This document shows positions 17,139-25,354 of a stretch of 33,636 nt of DNA, piece after piece. The notes under the pieces were generated by a model. That model ran no database searches. It was given only the letters and a program-made list of their open reading frames with translations, and was not told the DNA's origin. The translations under genes and the position numbers were made by a program. How positions within the stretch are numbered: position 1 is the first letter of the stretch; every line of letters begins with the position of its first letter. Origin of the DNA: Methanobacteriota archaeon (lineage in GTDB: Archaea; Methanobacteriota; Methanobacteria; Methanobacteriales; Methanobacteriaceae); assembly GCA_016874685.1 (NCBI GenBank), contig VGTM01000006.1, positions 1-33,636 on the forward strand. Direction: 5' to 3'.

Positions 17139-17537
17139 ATGGATAAAAAAGAAGTAATACGCATGTTAAATGAGGATTTTGTAAGGGAACTGGAAGCTTC
17201 TATGATCTATGTGAGAAATTCATTTATCATGGAGGAATGCGATGCCAGCAGGGTTACAGAGGCAATATCTGTGGATGAAATGAGACATATGTGGTGGCTG
17301 GCAGATCTTATCACTAAGAGAGGTGGAAAACCAACAATGGAGCATAAGGAACTTGATTTTGGTGGCGAAGATCTTAAAAGTATGCTTGAAAGACAGATAG
17401 CATTAGAAACGGAAGGTATAGGGATATATGAACTTCAAGTAGAAATAATAGACGACGAAGAAGTGATTGGAGTCCTAAAACACATTATAGATGAGGAAAA
17501 GCGTCATAGAAAGGAGTTTAGGATGAGACTGGAATGA
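17139..17537 (+). CDS. Ferritin-like diiron protein
   Basis: A 132-residue four-helix-bundle protein of the ferritin/rubrerythrin-like superfamily. Candidate metal ligands are in the expected helices: Glu in VRELEASMIYV, Glu-x2-His in VDEMRHMWWL, Glu in ALETEGIGIYEL, and Glu-x2-His in DEEKRHRKEF. Such proteins store iron or remove peroxide in the cytoplasm. The frame reaches a GTG at 17130, but ATG 17139, preceded by GGGGTGAT, is the better start. There is no rubredoxin tail, but a separate 51-residue zinc ribbon gene lies about 330 bases downstream on the same strand. With MsrA and YjbQ before it, a role in oxygen tolerance is a fair inference. Confidence 0.88.
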   Translation: MDKKEVIRMLNEDFVRELEASMIYVRNSFIMEECDASRVTEAISVDEMRHMWWLADLITKRGGKPTMEHKELDFGGEDLKSMLERQIALETEGIGIYELQVEIIDDEEVIGVLKHIIDEEKRHRKEFRMRLE

Positions 17538-17864
17538 TCTGTGATGATTTAATTTCTATTTTTACCATTAACTTTCTAATCTTTTCCCGATCTTTTCAAG
17601 ACATATCTAGATGATTTGATAAATATTTATTGTTTTTAAGGATAATTTTTCTTATACTGACAATTCCAATAATATTATAACTAATTGGAAAAAAGGAAAC
17701 TTCATTTTCTCTAGAAACTATTAAAAATAAAGAATTAAGCTGTTTTATACGAATTATGTGGTTTAAATCAGTGATTAGCATTTCTAAATTATATTGTAAG
17801 TTTTTTGAGAGTTCTAGTAAAAAAATTTATAACCACAAAAAACATAACATAAATGGTGATGTTC
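17538..17864. other. Intergenic region with the zinc-ribbon promoter
   Basis: About 325 bases. The first part holds only short, AT-rich frames that I do not support. The last 40 bases carry a clear TATA-like box and the ribosome binding site of the small zinc-ribbon gene. Confidence 0.45.
17826..17832 (+). promoter_or_regulatory. TATA-like box of the small zinc-ribbon gene
   Basis: TTTATAA, preceded by an A-rich run, lies so that a transcription start about 25 bases on, near 17854, would give an eleven-base leader that carries GGTGAT (17855-17860) just ahead of ATG 17865. The fit of box, leader and ribosome binding site supports both the promoter and the start. Confidence 0.55.
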
Positions 17865-18020
17865 ATGTGTTCTGTTGGAGGGCCAATGGCTGATTTGGAC
17901 CTTAAAAAGACAAAGATCAGAAAATATAAATGTTCAAAATGTGGAAAAGAATTTAAAGTTTTATCTGGGAATGCAAAATGTCCTGAGTGTAAATCAACTG
18001 ATTTGGCTGAGATAAAATAA
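17865..18020 (+). CDS. Small zinc-ribbon protein (51 residues)
   Basis: A 51-residue protein too short for a usual ORF cutoff. It begins MCSVGGPMADLDLKKTKIRK and carries a rubredoxin- or FmdB-like ribbon: YKCSKCGKEF, then NAKCPECKSTD, so CxxC-x15-CxxC, expected to hold zinc or iron. A short acidic end follows. ATG 17865 has GGTGAT four bases upstream; an internal ATG at 17886 has GGAGG close by and would give 44 residues. Downstream of the ferritin-like gene, it may be an electron carrier if it binds iron, or a regulator or adaptor if it binds zinc. The antisense frame across it is a shadow. Confidence 0.85.
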   Translation: MCSVGGPMADLDLKKTKIRKYKCSKCGKEFKVLSGNAKCPECKSTDLAEIK

Positions 18021-18298
18021 CATTGCTTTATTAACACATATTTAAACATAGTAAAAAAATCTTTTAAATTGAGTGTATTGTCCCTATTTCAGTATATAAA
18101 GCACGATTTCTCCTGCTAAGATATCAGTATAGAGTTAGTATAGAACTTATTTAAAAAAGGTAGTTGAAAATATTCCTTCTTTTTATTTATTTTGCACAAG
18201 TAATTGGTTTCTTACTTCATATCATAAATAACTTATATAATTGACTGTAAATTCTCTTAAAACCAAACTTGGATTTATTATCTTGATTAAGAGACTTA

Positions 18299-19078
18299 TC
18301 AATCTGTTAAATCAATTTCAATACCTATTGGGCAATGATCGGAACCCATAACATTGCTTAATATGTAGGATGATTTTACATTTTTCATGTACTTTTCATT
18401 TACAAAGAAGTAATCAAGTCTCCAGCCTACATTTCTAGCTCTGGCTCTGGTTCTGTAACTCCACCAAGTATATTGTTCAGAAGCATTGTTGAAAAATCTG
18501 AATGTGTCAACATAACCGTTGCTTATGAATTTATCTATCCATGCCCGCTCTACAGGTAGAAAACCCGAAATCTTGCTATTCTCTTTTGGCCTTGCCAAGT
18601 CTATTTCTTTATGGGCCGTGTTGAAGTCTCCGCAGACCACTATATTTTTGCCCGCGTTCACCAATTCATTCACATAATCAAGGAATATATCATAGAAATC
18701 TAATTTGTATTGAAGTCTTTCTTTGGAACTTTTTCCGTTGGGAAAGTATATATTAAAGAGAATAAAATCTTTATAGTCTGCAATTTGTATTCTACCCTCC
18801 TTGTCGAATTTTTCCACCCCAAAACCTGTTTTAATACTTCTGGGTTTAATTTTTGTATACATAGCAACTCCACTATAGCCCTTCCTTTCAGCTGAAGAAA
18901 AATAGGAGTTATAACCCTCAACATTTTCTAATTTAGATGGTAGTTGATCTTCTGTAGCTTTAGTCTCCTGAATACACAAAATATCAGGCCCATCCTGAAG
19001 GAACCATTTAACAAACCCTTTCCTATGCACAGCTCTTAAGCCATTAACGTTCCAGGATAAAATTCGTAATTTTTTCAT
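18299..19078 (-). CDS. xth: Exodeoxyribonuclease III / AP endonuclease
   Basis: Metal-dependent nuclease of the ExoIII (Xth/APE1) family that cuts DNA 5' of abasic sites and removes 3' blocking groups in base excision repair. All family blocks are visible in the 259 residues: [12 protein letters not shown] (metal Asn), ILCIQETKA (metal Glu), [18 protein letters not shown] (catalytic Asp and Asn), [20 protein letters not shown] and [11 protein letters not shown] (catalytic His). GAAGGG precedes ATG 19078. The gene lies 16 bases after the DUF4352-like membrane gene on the same strand, so a shared transcript is possible, though the functions do not obviously match. Confidence 0.96.
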   Translation of the reverse strand: MKKLRILSWNVNGLRAVHRKGFVKWFLQDGPDILCIQETKATEDQLPSKLENVEGYNSYFSSAERKGYSGVAMYTKIKPRSIKTGFGVEKFDKEGRIQIADYKDFILFNIYFPNGKSSKERLQYKLDFYDIFLDYVNELVNAGKNIVVCGDFNTAHKEIDLARPKENSKISGFLPVERAWIDKFISNGYVDTFRFFNNASEQYTWWSYRTRARARNVGWRLDYFFVNEKYMKNVKSSYILSNVMGSDHCPIGIEIDLTD

Positions 19079-19094
19079 TTTTTTCCCTTCACAA

Positions 19095-20198
19095 TTATGA
19101 AACCCCTATAATTGGCGCATTTGTGCCTGTAAGCTCCATATTCATTGACATTGAAAATGGTTCTCCACCTATATACACATTTCCAGTTGATACCATCTTT
19201 ATTAATAATCGGGTGGTTTTTTCGTAGTACCTGGTAACTTTTTGAGACGAATTTTCATCTAATTGCGTATTGCTTTCCAAAACCCAGCAATCGATTTTTT
19301 TGCTCATGAAATCTATCTTTTCTGAGCTTTTCAAAGTATATGTTACATTTCCGAAGTTAACTGAATCTCCAATTTTTTGTGGGTCTTTAATTAAAAAGTT
19401 GTCGGATAGGACTCCATATTCATTTTTAAAGGTTTTAAGGTCTATTATACCTGTACTTTCATTTTCAGGATATTTCTCTCCATTGACAGTCATCGAAATT
19501 TTAGAAATTTCTTTTATTTTATTAGGGGGGTCGGTTTTTTGGTAACTGGTTTTCACATTCATGTTCAACTCAACTTTCTTGTCTCCAGCTCCAGAAGAAC
19601 TACCAGTAATCTGCATATTTCTTCTGTATTCAAGGTTCATGCCATCGTAAGGTATTGTGTTTGCTAGGTTCTTTATGTTAGCACTTACCCTATATGTCGG
19701 ATCCCACAGGAAGGGACCTGAGTATTCAACTGAGTCAGGTGTTTTATTTTCAGTATCATAAACAACTAGGAAATCTTTGCTTGTTCCACTTGGTACTTCT
19801 ATCTCCTTTTGAATATCAGTACCTTCACCATAGAATATTGAATACTTCCCAATAGAATTTCCTCTAGATTTTAAAGCTAACTGATCAGCAGAAACCTTTA
19901 ATGGATCTTTTCCATTATTTTTAACTGAAACATTTAAAACAAGAAATTTACCATTAACTGGCTTTTTATCAATTATGTTGTCTAATAAAAAAGCCGAATT
20001 GACATTTAATGTGATATCTGTATTTAAAAAAGCAAAGAAAGCCCCTATTATGAATAAAATAACAATTAGAGTGGCAATAAGAATCCAGATTGTTGGTATG
20101 GCTTTTTTCTCTTCAATTTTTGGATAAAGTTTTCCAGAACTTTTACAGAAAGCTGAACATTCAGTATTATCTTCAAAGCTGTTGGGGACTTTTTCCAT
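19095..20198 (-). CDS. Single-span membrane protein with DUF4352-like outside domain
   Basis: A 367-residue protein: a short cytoplasmic part (about 1-30, with CSAFCKSSG, not a full zinc ribbon), one membrane span (about 33-58, [20 protein letters not shown] onward), then an outside beta-rich part. Residues about 65-140 look like DUF4352 or a related immunoglobulin-like fold ([34 protein letters not shown]). The rest, with regular beta strands and no cysteine pairs, is unrecognised. GAGG precedes ATG 20198. The protease gene ends about 145 bases upstream, with a hairpin between. Position beside a surface protease suggests a partner or substrate role, inferred from context only. Confidence 0.8.
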   Translation of the reverse strand: MEKVPNSFEDNTECSAFCKSSGKLYPKIEEKKAIPTIWILIATLIVILFIIGAFFAFLNTDITLNVNSAFLLDNIIDKKPVNGKFLVLNVSVKNNGKDPLKVSADQLALKSRGNSIGKYSIFYGEGTDIQKEIEVPSGTSKDFLVVYDTENKTPDSVEYSGPFLWDPTYRVSANIKNLANTIPYDGMNLEYRRNMQITGSSSGAGDKKVELNMNVKTSYQKTDPPNKIKEISKISMTVNGEKYPENESTGIIDLKTFKNEYGVLSDNFLIKDPQKIGDSVNFGNVTYTLKSSEKIDFMSKKIDCWVLESNTQLDENSSQKVTRYYEKTTRLLIKMVSTGNVYIGGEPFSMSMNMELTGTNAPIIGVS

Positions 20199-20257
20199 CT
20201 TTAAAATCCTCTATTTTTTTAGAACAAAAACATACTGATTATTGAAATAAAGAGTTA

Positions 20258-20284
20258 AGACTGGAAATATAATATTTCCAGTCT
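20258..20284. terminator. Perfect 12-bp hairpin after the protease gene
   Basis: AGACTGGAAATA at 20258-20269 is the exact reverse complement of 20273-20284, with a three-base loop. Read on the minus strand it lies about 60 bases after the protease stop and is followed by a moderately T-rich stretch. It could be a terminator, an mRNA end stabiliser or a protein site; archaeal termination does not need a hairpin, so its role is open. Confidence 0.55.
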
Positions 20285-20342
20285 CGAGTTTCTTTAGATA
20301 AACTATTCTAAGCGCGGTTCACTTGTTTTTATTTTTTAGATG

Positions 20343-21542
20343 TTAAAATAGTTTGAATCCTTCGTCTAGTGGAACTTGGTTCTTTTTGGCCATTTGTATT
20401 ATGTAGTCTGATGAAATAAAGAAGTTGTAGTTCTTCCCTTCGATTCCCATTGTAGCCATACCTATTACATTCCCATTTGGATCAGTCACTGGACTACCAC
20501 TACTTCCTTTATCTAGGGTAGCGTCTGTCTGGAAATATATGACTCCTTTTTGTGTTGGTCTTTCTGCACTTACAGTACCTGATGTCAGTGTTGCTGTTAA
20601 AATACTATTCCAAAGGTCTTTTGATGCAGCTTTTGCCCCTTTGATGTCCATTTTATAGAAAACGTCAGCATAGAAACCGAATTGTGAATCTGGATAACCA
20701 TATATTCTAACCTGATCACCTACTTTGGGTTTGTTAGTACTTAGTTTTAGTACAGGTAGATTTTGCTTTGCATCTAATTTCAGAAGTGCTACATCTACTT
20801 CACTGTTTGAATCACCCATGTCCACTATACGAGCAACAGGTGGTGAATTGATACTATCTGGAAAAGCTGGTCCGTATATATAGATGTTTTGTGAAGAACT
20901 AGTTACATTTATATCCCTGTACAAACCTGGAAACGATTCGGATGCTTGTACATACTGATCAATATCTGCTTCAGTAACTTGATCTAAAACAGTTGGATTG
21001 TATTGTTTAAGCCATGCGATAAGAGCTGCTTTTTTGACATAGGTTTTTAGTTTTGCTTCGTCAATTTTTACAATTTTGTTTTCTTTTTCAAGAGTTATTG
21101 GATCACTCACTACGTGGGCTGCGGTTACTATATATCCATCCTTGCTGATTATAAATCCTGATCCTCCTCCAAGGGGAATATCTTCAACTTGGACATCATA
21201 AACAGCAGCAGTTCTAGGATCACCAGCAGTTGGATCATTCATTTTAACCGAGCCTGAAGCCGTTGACACAACCAATACTGTTGCATTCTGTGGTGTTACT
21301 GGTGCGAAAAAGTTTTGAGTGCTTGCATAATAAATTCCTATAGCTGCTATTAATATGACTACCACACCTACAACTAAAAATAACTTTTTATTACTTTTTT
21401 CTTTCTCTGGAGGTTTTTCAGGTTCTTGTCTTGGTGGTGTTGTTACTTCTGGTTTAGGTTCTGCTTTTGTTATTTCACTACCACAATTTCGACAAAAAGT
21501 TGCACCTTCAGGATTTTCTTCCCCACAATTTTGACATTTCAT
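20343..21542 (-). CDS. Zinc-ribbon, membrane-anchored trypsin-like serine protease
   Basis: A 399-residue protein with three parts. Residues 3-22 are a zinc ribbon in the cytoplasm (CQNCGEENPEGATFCRNCG). A proline-rich linker and one span (about 51-72, LFLVVGVVVILIAAIGIYYA) follow, and then an outside trypsin-like domain of the Deg/HtrA type. The triad is complete: His in TAAHVV (about 140), Asp in DVALLKL (about 249) and Ser in GSSGSPV (about 347). About 110 residues separate His and Asp, far more than in HtrA, with a helical insert (DEAKLKTYVKKAALIAWL onward). No PDZ domain follows. AAAGGAGG precedes ATG 21542. Likely job: surface protein quality control; the ribbon could connect it to a cytoplasmic partner. 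Confidence 0.9.
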   Translation of the reverse strand: MKCQNCGEENPEGATFCRNCGSEITKAEPKPEVTTPPRQEPEKPPEKEKSNKKLFLVVGVVVILIAAIGIYYASTQNFFAPVTPQNATVLVVSTASGSVKMNDPTAGDPRTAAVYDVQVEDIPLGGGSGFIISKDGYIVTAAHVVSDPITLEKENKIVKIDEAKLKTYVKKAALIAWLKQYNPTVLDQVTEADIDQYVQASESFPGLYRDINVTSSSQNIYIYGPAFPDSINSPPVARIVDMGDSNSEVDVALLKLDAKQNLPVLKLSTNKPKVGDQVRIYGYPDSQFGFYADVFYKMDIKGAKAASKDLWNSILTATLTSGTVSAERPTQKGVIYFQTDATLDKGSSGSPVTDPNGNVIGMATMGIEGKNYNFFISSDYIIQMAKKNQVPLDEGFKLF

Positions 21543-22317
21543 TTTATCAATCCTCCTTTTGCTTAATGATTTTATATGGCTTGTGCTATTTTTAATTTAA
21601 AACATGGAATTTTTAATTCCAGCTTTAAAATTCATCTAGCTAAGATAGATATAAGCTATTATCTTCTTAGCTTTTTTTAAATTTGCATATGGTTGATATA
21701 TACTTTTAGTATTTGACTATTTGATATTAATACATTTACTATTAAAAAAAAAATAGAAAAATATATCTGTTGATAAAAATCTTTCATTATTTCCTAAAAA
21801 TTCTCAATTCTCCTTTAAATCTACTTAATCCAGAACTTAAATTAATAACACCTTTAACTTGATAAAGCTATGAATCTTAACTTTTATTTTTAGACCTAAG
21901 TAGGAAAAACGAATGACCCTATTATAACCCTATTAGAGGTTTAACTTCTCAACGAATTCTAATCAGAATCTTTCTAATTTATGGAATTTTTTTGGTTATG
22001 TTTCATTTGATGAAAAGGAGATTATAATAATTTAGATCAAAAAAACAAATTTTTATATCTTTGTAAAAAGCAATCATAATAAATCGTGTTTTAATAAATC
22101 AGAAGCATGGAAGATGAAATTGTTACTTAATTTGAGAATTCTGGAGGTTCTCTAGTATCTATGAACATTTAAATTATTTTCATATCTATCCTGTTTTGGT
22201 AGATAATTATAATAAAGGGAAACAGTTTAAATATGAAGAACTAAAAAATATCTTAGTATGTATTAAAGGCTTGAAGTTTGTTTATAGATAAAAATTTAAA
22301 CTGATTGAGGTGTTTTA
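21543..22317. other. Intergenic region between divergent zinc-ribbon genes
   Basis: About 775 bases separate the protease and the triple-ribbon/YbjQ gene, which diverge. It holds a TATA-like run for the protease (about 21569-21578), a stem followed by a T run at 21638-21678, an 11-base-period repeat of ACCCTATTA (21916-21924, 21927-21935), and the promoter and GAGGTG site of the downstream gene. No coding frame above about ten codons is supported. Confidence 0.45.
21638..21678 (+). terminator. Stem-loop followed by T run, in divergent intergenic region
   Basis: AGCTAAGA (21638-21645) pairs with TCTTAGCT (21665-21672), and an inner AGATA/TATCT pairing extends the stem past a one-base bulge. 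Six or more T follow at once. On the plus strand this looks like a rho-independent terminator, although no plus-strand gene ends here. It could end a transcript antisense to the protease promoter or serve another role. Confidence 0.4.
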
Positions 22318-23100
22318 ATGGTATCAAGTGAAGAAATTAGGAGAAAACTAGAAGCAAAAAGAAAAGGACAGGATACACAAAAAATAGCTGATAATGTCTG
22401 TTCTAATTGTGGAGCTGAAAATCCTGAAGGTGCTAAATTCTGTAGTAATTGTGGAAAAGAATTAGCGGCGGAAGAGAAGGATATAGAACCGGAGATGGAA
22501 TCCAAAAATGTTTGTCCGAATTGTGGTGCTGAGAATCTTGAGGATTCTACCTTTTGTGTTGGCTGTGGTAGTAAGTTGACAGAAGAGGCTGCTGAACCTT
22601 CTATGTTAGATAAGGTTGAGGATGAGGCCGCTGAGCAGCCAGTGGAGGCTAAAAATGTTTGTCCGAATTGTGGAGCCGAAAACCTTGAATATTCAAAATT
22701 CTGTGTCGGATGTGGTGGTAATTTAGAGGGAGAACCTGCAGAAGCGTTTATACCTCAAGCAACAGAGTTTCCAGATGACATAATAATTGTAAGCTCAAAT
22801 TATGTCCCAGGATATAAGACAGTTGAGATTTGTGGATTTGTTTATGGGCTTACTGTTAGAAGCAGAGGTTTAGGCGGACAGATAGGTGCTGGAATACGTT
22901 CAGTTTTCGGTGGAGAGATAAAAGAATATGTAACTATGATGGAACATTCAAGAAACGAAGCATTGGATAGAATGGTACAGCATGCAAAGCAAATGGGTGC
23001 TAATGCCGTAATAAGTGCACGTTTTGATTCAGATGAAATTTCAAACGTGATGCAAGAGATTTTGGCTTATGGAACTGCTGTGATCATTGAAAAAGAGTAA
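22318..23100 (+). CDS. Triple zinc-ribbon protein with YbjQ domain
   Basis: A 260-residue soluble protein. After a charged helical start (about 1-24) come three zinc ribbons of one pattern: CSNCGAENPEGAKFCSNCG (28-46), CPNCGAENLEDSTFCVGCG (66-84) and CPNCGAENLEYSKFCVGCG (115-133), joined by acidic linkers. Residues about 150-260 are a YbjQ/UPF0145 domain (DIIIVSSNYVPGYKTVEICG, then RSRGLGGQIGAGIRSVFGGE and GANAVISARFD), a pentamer-forming fold named as heavy-metal binding from structure only. Ribbons 2 and 3 share a 23-base identical DNA stretch (from 22504 and 22651), a fairly recent duplication. GAGGTG precedes ATG 22318. It diverges from the protease, whose ribbon has the same pattern. Confidence 0.88.
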   Translation: MVSSEEIRRKLEAKRKGQDTQKIADNVCSNCGAENPEGAKFCSNCGKELAAEEKDIEPEMESKNVCPNCGAENLEDSTFCVGCGSKLTEEAAEPSMLDKVEDEAAEQPVEAKNVCPNCGAENLEYSKFCVGCGGNLEGEPAEAFIPQATEFPDDIIIVSSNYVPGYKTVEICGFVYGLTVRSRGLGGQIGAGIRSVFGGEIKEYVTMMEHSRNEALDRMVQHAKQMGANAVISARFDSDEISNVMQEILAYGTAVIIEKE

Positions 23101-23720
23101 ATAACTGTATAGAAAAATAATAAGCTTATGAAATAAAGTCAAGTATACTATAAACAATAGATAAGAGTATGCAATATACCTTAAAAAAACATTAGAAACA
23201 AACGTTTTTACAGATAGGAGGGTAATTTTGAGCATAATTAGATCAAATTTAAAAAAATAGCAAATATTCATTGAAAAATTTGTGAATTTAGACGTGGTTT
23301 CCAAGTGTAAAGGAGTTCATAAAATAGGACATTAAACAACATTTTTTGTGGTTTGTAACGATTACCTAACAAACAATAATCCTCTTTTTTTCTAATATGT
23401 ATACTTCTTAAATCTTCAATTAAATTAATCTGATAATTTTATCTTTGTTGGATTGATTCGATACGTGATTCAATAAGTCTGAATTCGTTATCCTTTTTAT
23501 TGCTATTTATGAAGGTTTTAAGAATTAAAATTTAGGCTTTATTTGTGAATTAAATCTTAGCTTACTTTTTTTCAATACACATTAAGTAAACAGAATCTTT
23601 CTTTAGAAATAAATTTAAGAGAATTTTGATTAACTTCATTTTTCAGAATTTTATGTTTTGTGATTAATGATGTTTGTGGGTGTTTTTTTCTTTTTTTGGT
23701 TTAAATTTTGTTCTTATTTA
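23101..23720. other. Intergenic region before the insertion sequence
   Basis: About 620 AT-rich bases with no supported gene. A strong GGAGGG at 23217-23222 precedes a TTG frame of only ten codons (SIIRSNLKK), perhaps a truncated gene or chance. A short inverted pair, GTTTGT/ACAAAC, lies near 23351-23375. T-rich runs near 23682-23700 precede the IS end. Confidence 0.4.
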
Positions 23721-23732
23721 TATGTTTTTCGG
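23721..23732 (+). repeat. Left terminal inverted repeat of the IS
   Basis: TATGTTTTTCGG; its exact reverse complement is at 24754-24765. The match may continue imperfectly inwards through a T-rich stretch. Confidence 0.65.
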
Positions 23733-23763
23733 CTATTTTATCATAATTTTTTGATAGTATTCG

Positions 23764-24713
23764 CTAGGATGTGTTTTTTTGGAGGGTGGCGAGTTGATGT
23801 AGGTTGTAGTTGAAGCAGGAAAATATGTTTTTGGTGTGTTGTCGGATGGTGGTGGTGACTATTTGGTGGCTGGAACGGAATATATTTTTGATTACAGCAT
23901 AGGGGCGTTCCCATTGCGCTCTTTTCCTTGCGATTCTTTTATTTCGCAGTTTTTGTTTGACGGTTAAACTCCTTCCCCGAACACTTCTGTCCATGGTGGC
24001 GTTATAACCCTTGCACGGTGCTCCGAAGTATCCTTTGTCCTTGTAAGCCACTTCACCTTCCTTGCTTAGGTCTATTTTGACTGTCATGCACATTTGCAGG
24101 TGTGGTTTCCATTTTTCTTATCAAACCATAATCTATGTCGGTTTTGGTGTGTAATTTGTACCTGTAGTATGATTTTCCGCCTTTTTTGGCCCAGGTTCCT
24201 TCCTTATTTCTCCGGGTTTTGGCCTCCCTTCCTCGGGGCTTATCAGCCCGGGGCATGGCCTGGATCCGAGGTTATGAAAGTCGCGTCCTGCATAACACCC
24301 TTTTTAACCCGCATACCTTTAGTGTCTAGCTGTCTTTGTAGTTCATCCCAGATTTCCTGGTCTTTCCCGGTTTGGGAGAGGCGTTCTCGGAAATACCAGA
24401 CTGTTGAATAATCTGGAATAATATCTGGAAATCCGAGAAACTTCATGAACGAAATTCGGTCCGAAACCTGGCGCTCCAGTTCAGGATCAGACAATCCATG
24501 CCATGCTTGCAAAACTAGAAGCTTAACCATTAATATCTCATCAAAATTCGGCCTACCGCCTTTGTCGCTGCGATTATCATACATATCCGCAATGATAGGC
24601 CGGAATTCCTCCCAATCGATCACTTCATTTGCCTCAAACAATTTGTCACCCAACTTCTCAACCCGCTCGTACGCCTTATTCAGCGCAAATTGTGTTAACA
24701 ATTTCATAAACAC
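23764..24713 (-). pseudogene. IS5 family transposase, two frameshifts
   Basis: DDE transposase of the IS5 type, about 315 residues if repaired. It runs from MFMKLLTQFALNKAYERV (24713) to NLHQLATLQKNTS. Catalytic residues remain: Asp in MQDATFITSD, Asp in AYKDKGYFG and Glu in WERPYAVIK. Frame breaks: an extra base in the G4 run 24250-24253 separates SDPGHA from RADKPRGREAKTRRNKEG, and an extra base in the T4 run 24075-24078 separates VHDSQ from IDLSKEGEVAYKDKGYFG. Removing one base at each spot restores a continuous family-like sequence. Unless both are sequencing errors or programmed shifts, the element cannot move itself. Confidence 0.88.
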
Positions 24714-24753
24714 CTATTTATATAAACAAGTACATAAAACTTGTTAAAAAAAA

Positions 24754-24765
24754 CCGAAAAACATA
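24754..24765 (-). repeat. Right terminal inverted repeat of the IS
   Basis: CCGAAAAACATA on the plus strand, the exact reverse complement of 23721-23732; it lies about 40 bases upstream of the transposase start. Confidence 0.65.
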
Positions 24766-24858
24766 AGGTTTTTCAAAATTCTCTTAAGTGAAATTTTCCA
24801 TATATTTGAGAAATCTTTAATTATTGTGGTTTAATTGCAATTTATATGAGGGATTAAA

Positions 24859-25269
24859 TTGGAAGAAGTCAAAAAGTTTTTAAATAAAGATAAATATGCT
24901 GAAATTTCAGATATTTAGTTATTAGCGGTCTCTGAAGGAAGGGCAAAAGCTAAAATGGAAATAAATGAAAAACATTTAAATGGTGTGAACATTGTTCATG
25001 GTGGAGCTATATTTACTCTAGCAGATTTTGCTTTTGCTGCTGTTGCAAACTCTTATGGAACTGTTGCTGTTGCTATAAATGTGAGCATTTTATATATAAA
25101 AGCAGCCACAAAGGGCACTTTAATAGCTGAAGCAAAGGAAATTTCTATTAATCCTAAAATTGGGACTTACACAATTAATGTTACAGATGATGATGGCGAT
25201 ATAATTGCAGTTTTTCAGGGATTGGCTTACAGAAAAAGGGATCGGATCGATTCTTTAATATATGAATGA
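24859..25269 (+). pseudogene. PaaI-type hotdog thioesterase with amber codon 20
   Basis: A PaaI-like acyl-CoA thioesterase reading frame. From TTG 24859 (GAGGGA upstream) it reads LEEVKKFLNKDKYAEISDI, then TAG at 24916-24918, then LLAVSEGRAKAKMEINEKHL and the hotdog core NIVHGGAIFTLADFAFAAVA (the HGG and Asp are the active-site region), ending EYRKRD-like (AYRKRDRIDSLIYE). Family members have an acidic or neutral residue at the stop position, so a single GAG-to-TAG change fits. A protein restarted at ATG 24955 would have 104 residues but lacks about 32 N-terminal residues and a good ribosome binding site. Either a pseudogene, a truncated but working protein, or a read-through case. Confidence 0.75.
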
Positions 25270-25354
25270 AATATAACTTAGAATACAAATAAAATAAAAA
25301 AATAAATTAGCTAAGTTTTAGAAGAATTAACTAAAATCCTTATATTATGAATTT

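Larger units (their letters stand above)
23721..24765 (-). mobile_element. IS5-type insertion sequence (degraded)
   Basis: About 1,045 bases bounded by an inverted pair: TATGTTTTTCGG at 23721-23732 and its exact reverse complement at 24754-24765. Between them lies a single minus-strand transposase gene of IS5 type, broken by two frameshifts. No convincing target duplication is visible outside the ends (ATTTA left, AGGTT right), so the true ends may be a few bases further out or the duplication has decayed. The element is clearly more GC-rich than its flanks. It separates the triple-ribbon gene from the thioesterase remnant. Confidence 0.8.

Noticed and set aside
17789-18049. Minus-strand 86-codon frame
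   Set aside because: Antisense shadow of the small zinc-ribbon gene.
23226-23258. Ten-codon frame after a strong GGAGGG
   Set aside because: Too short to support as a gene; continues after a stop without clear protein character.
24445-24747. Plus-strand 100-codon frame in the IS
   Set aside because: Antisense to the transposase, which carries the DDE motifs.
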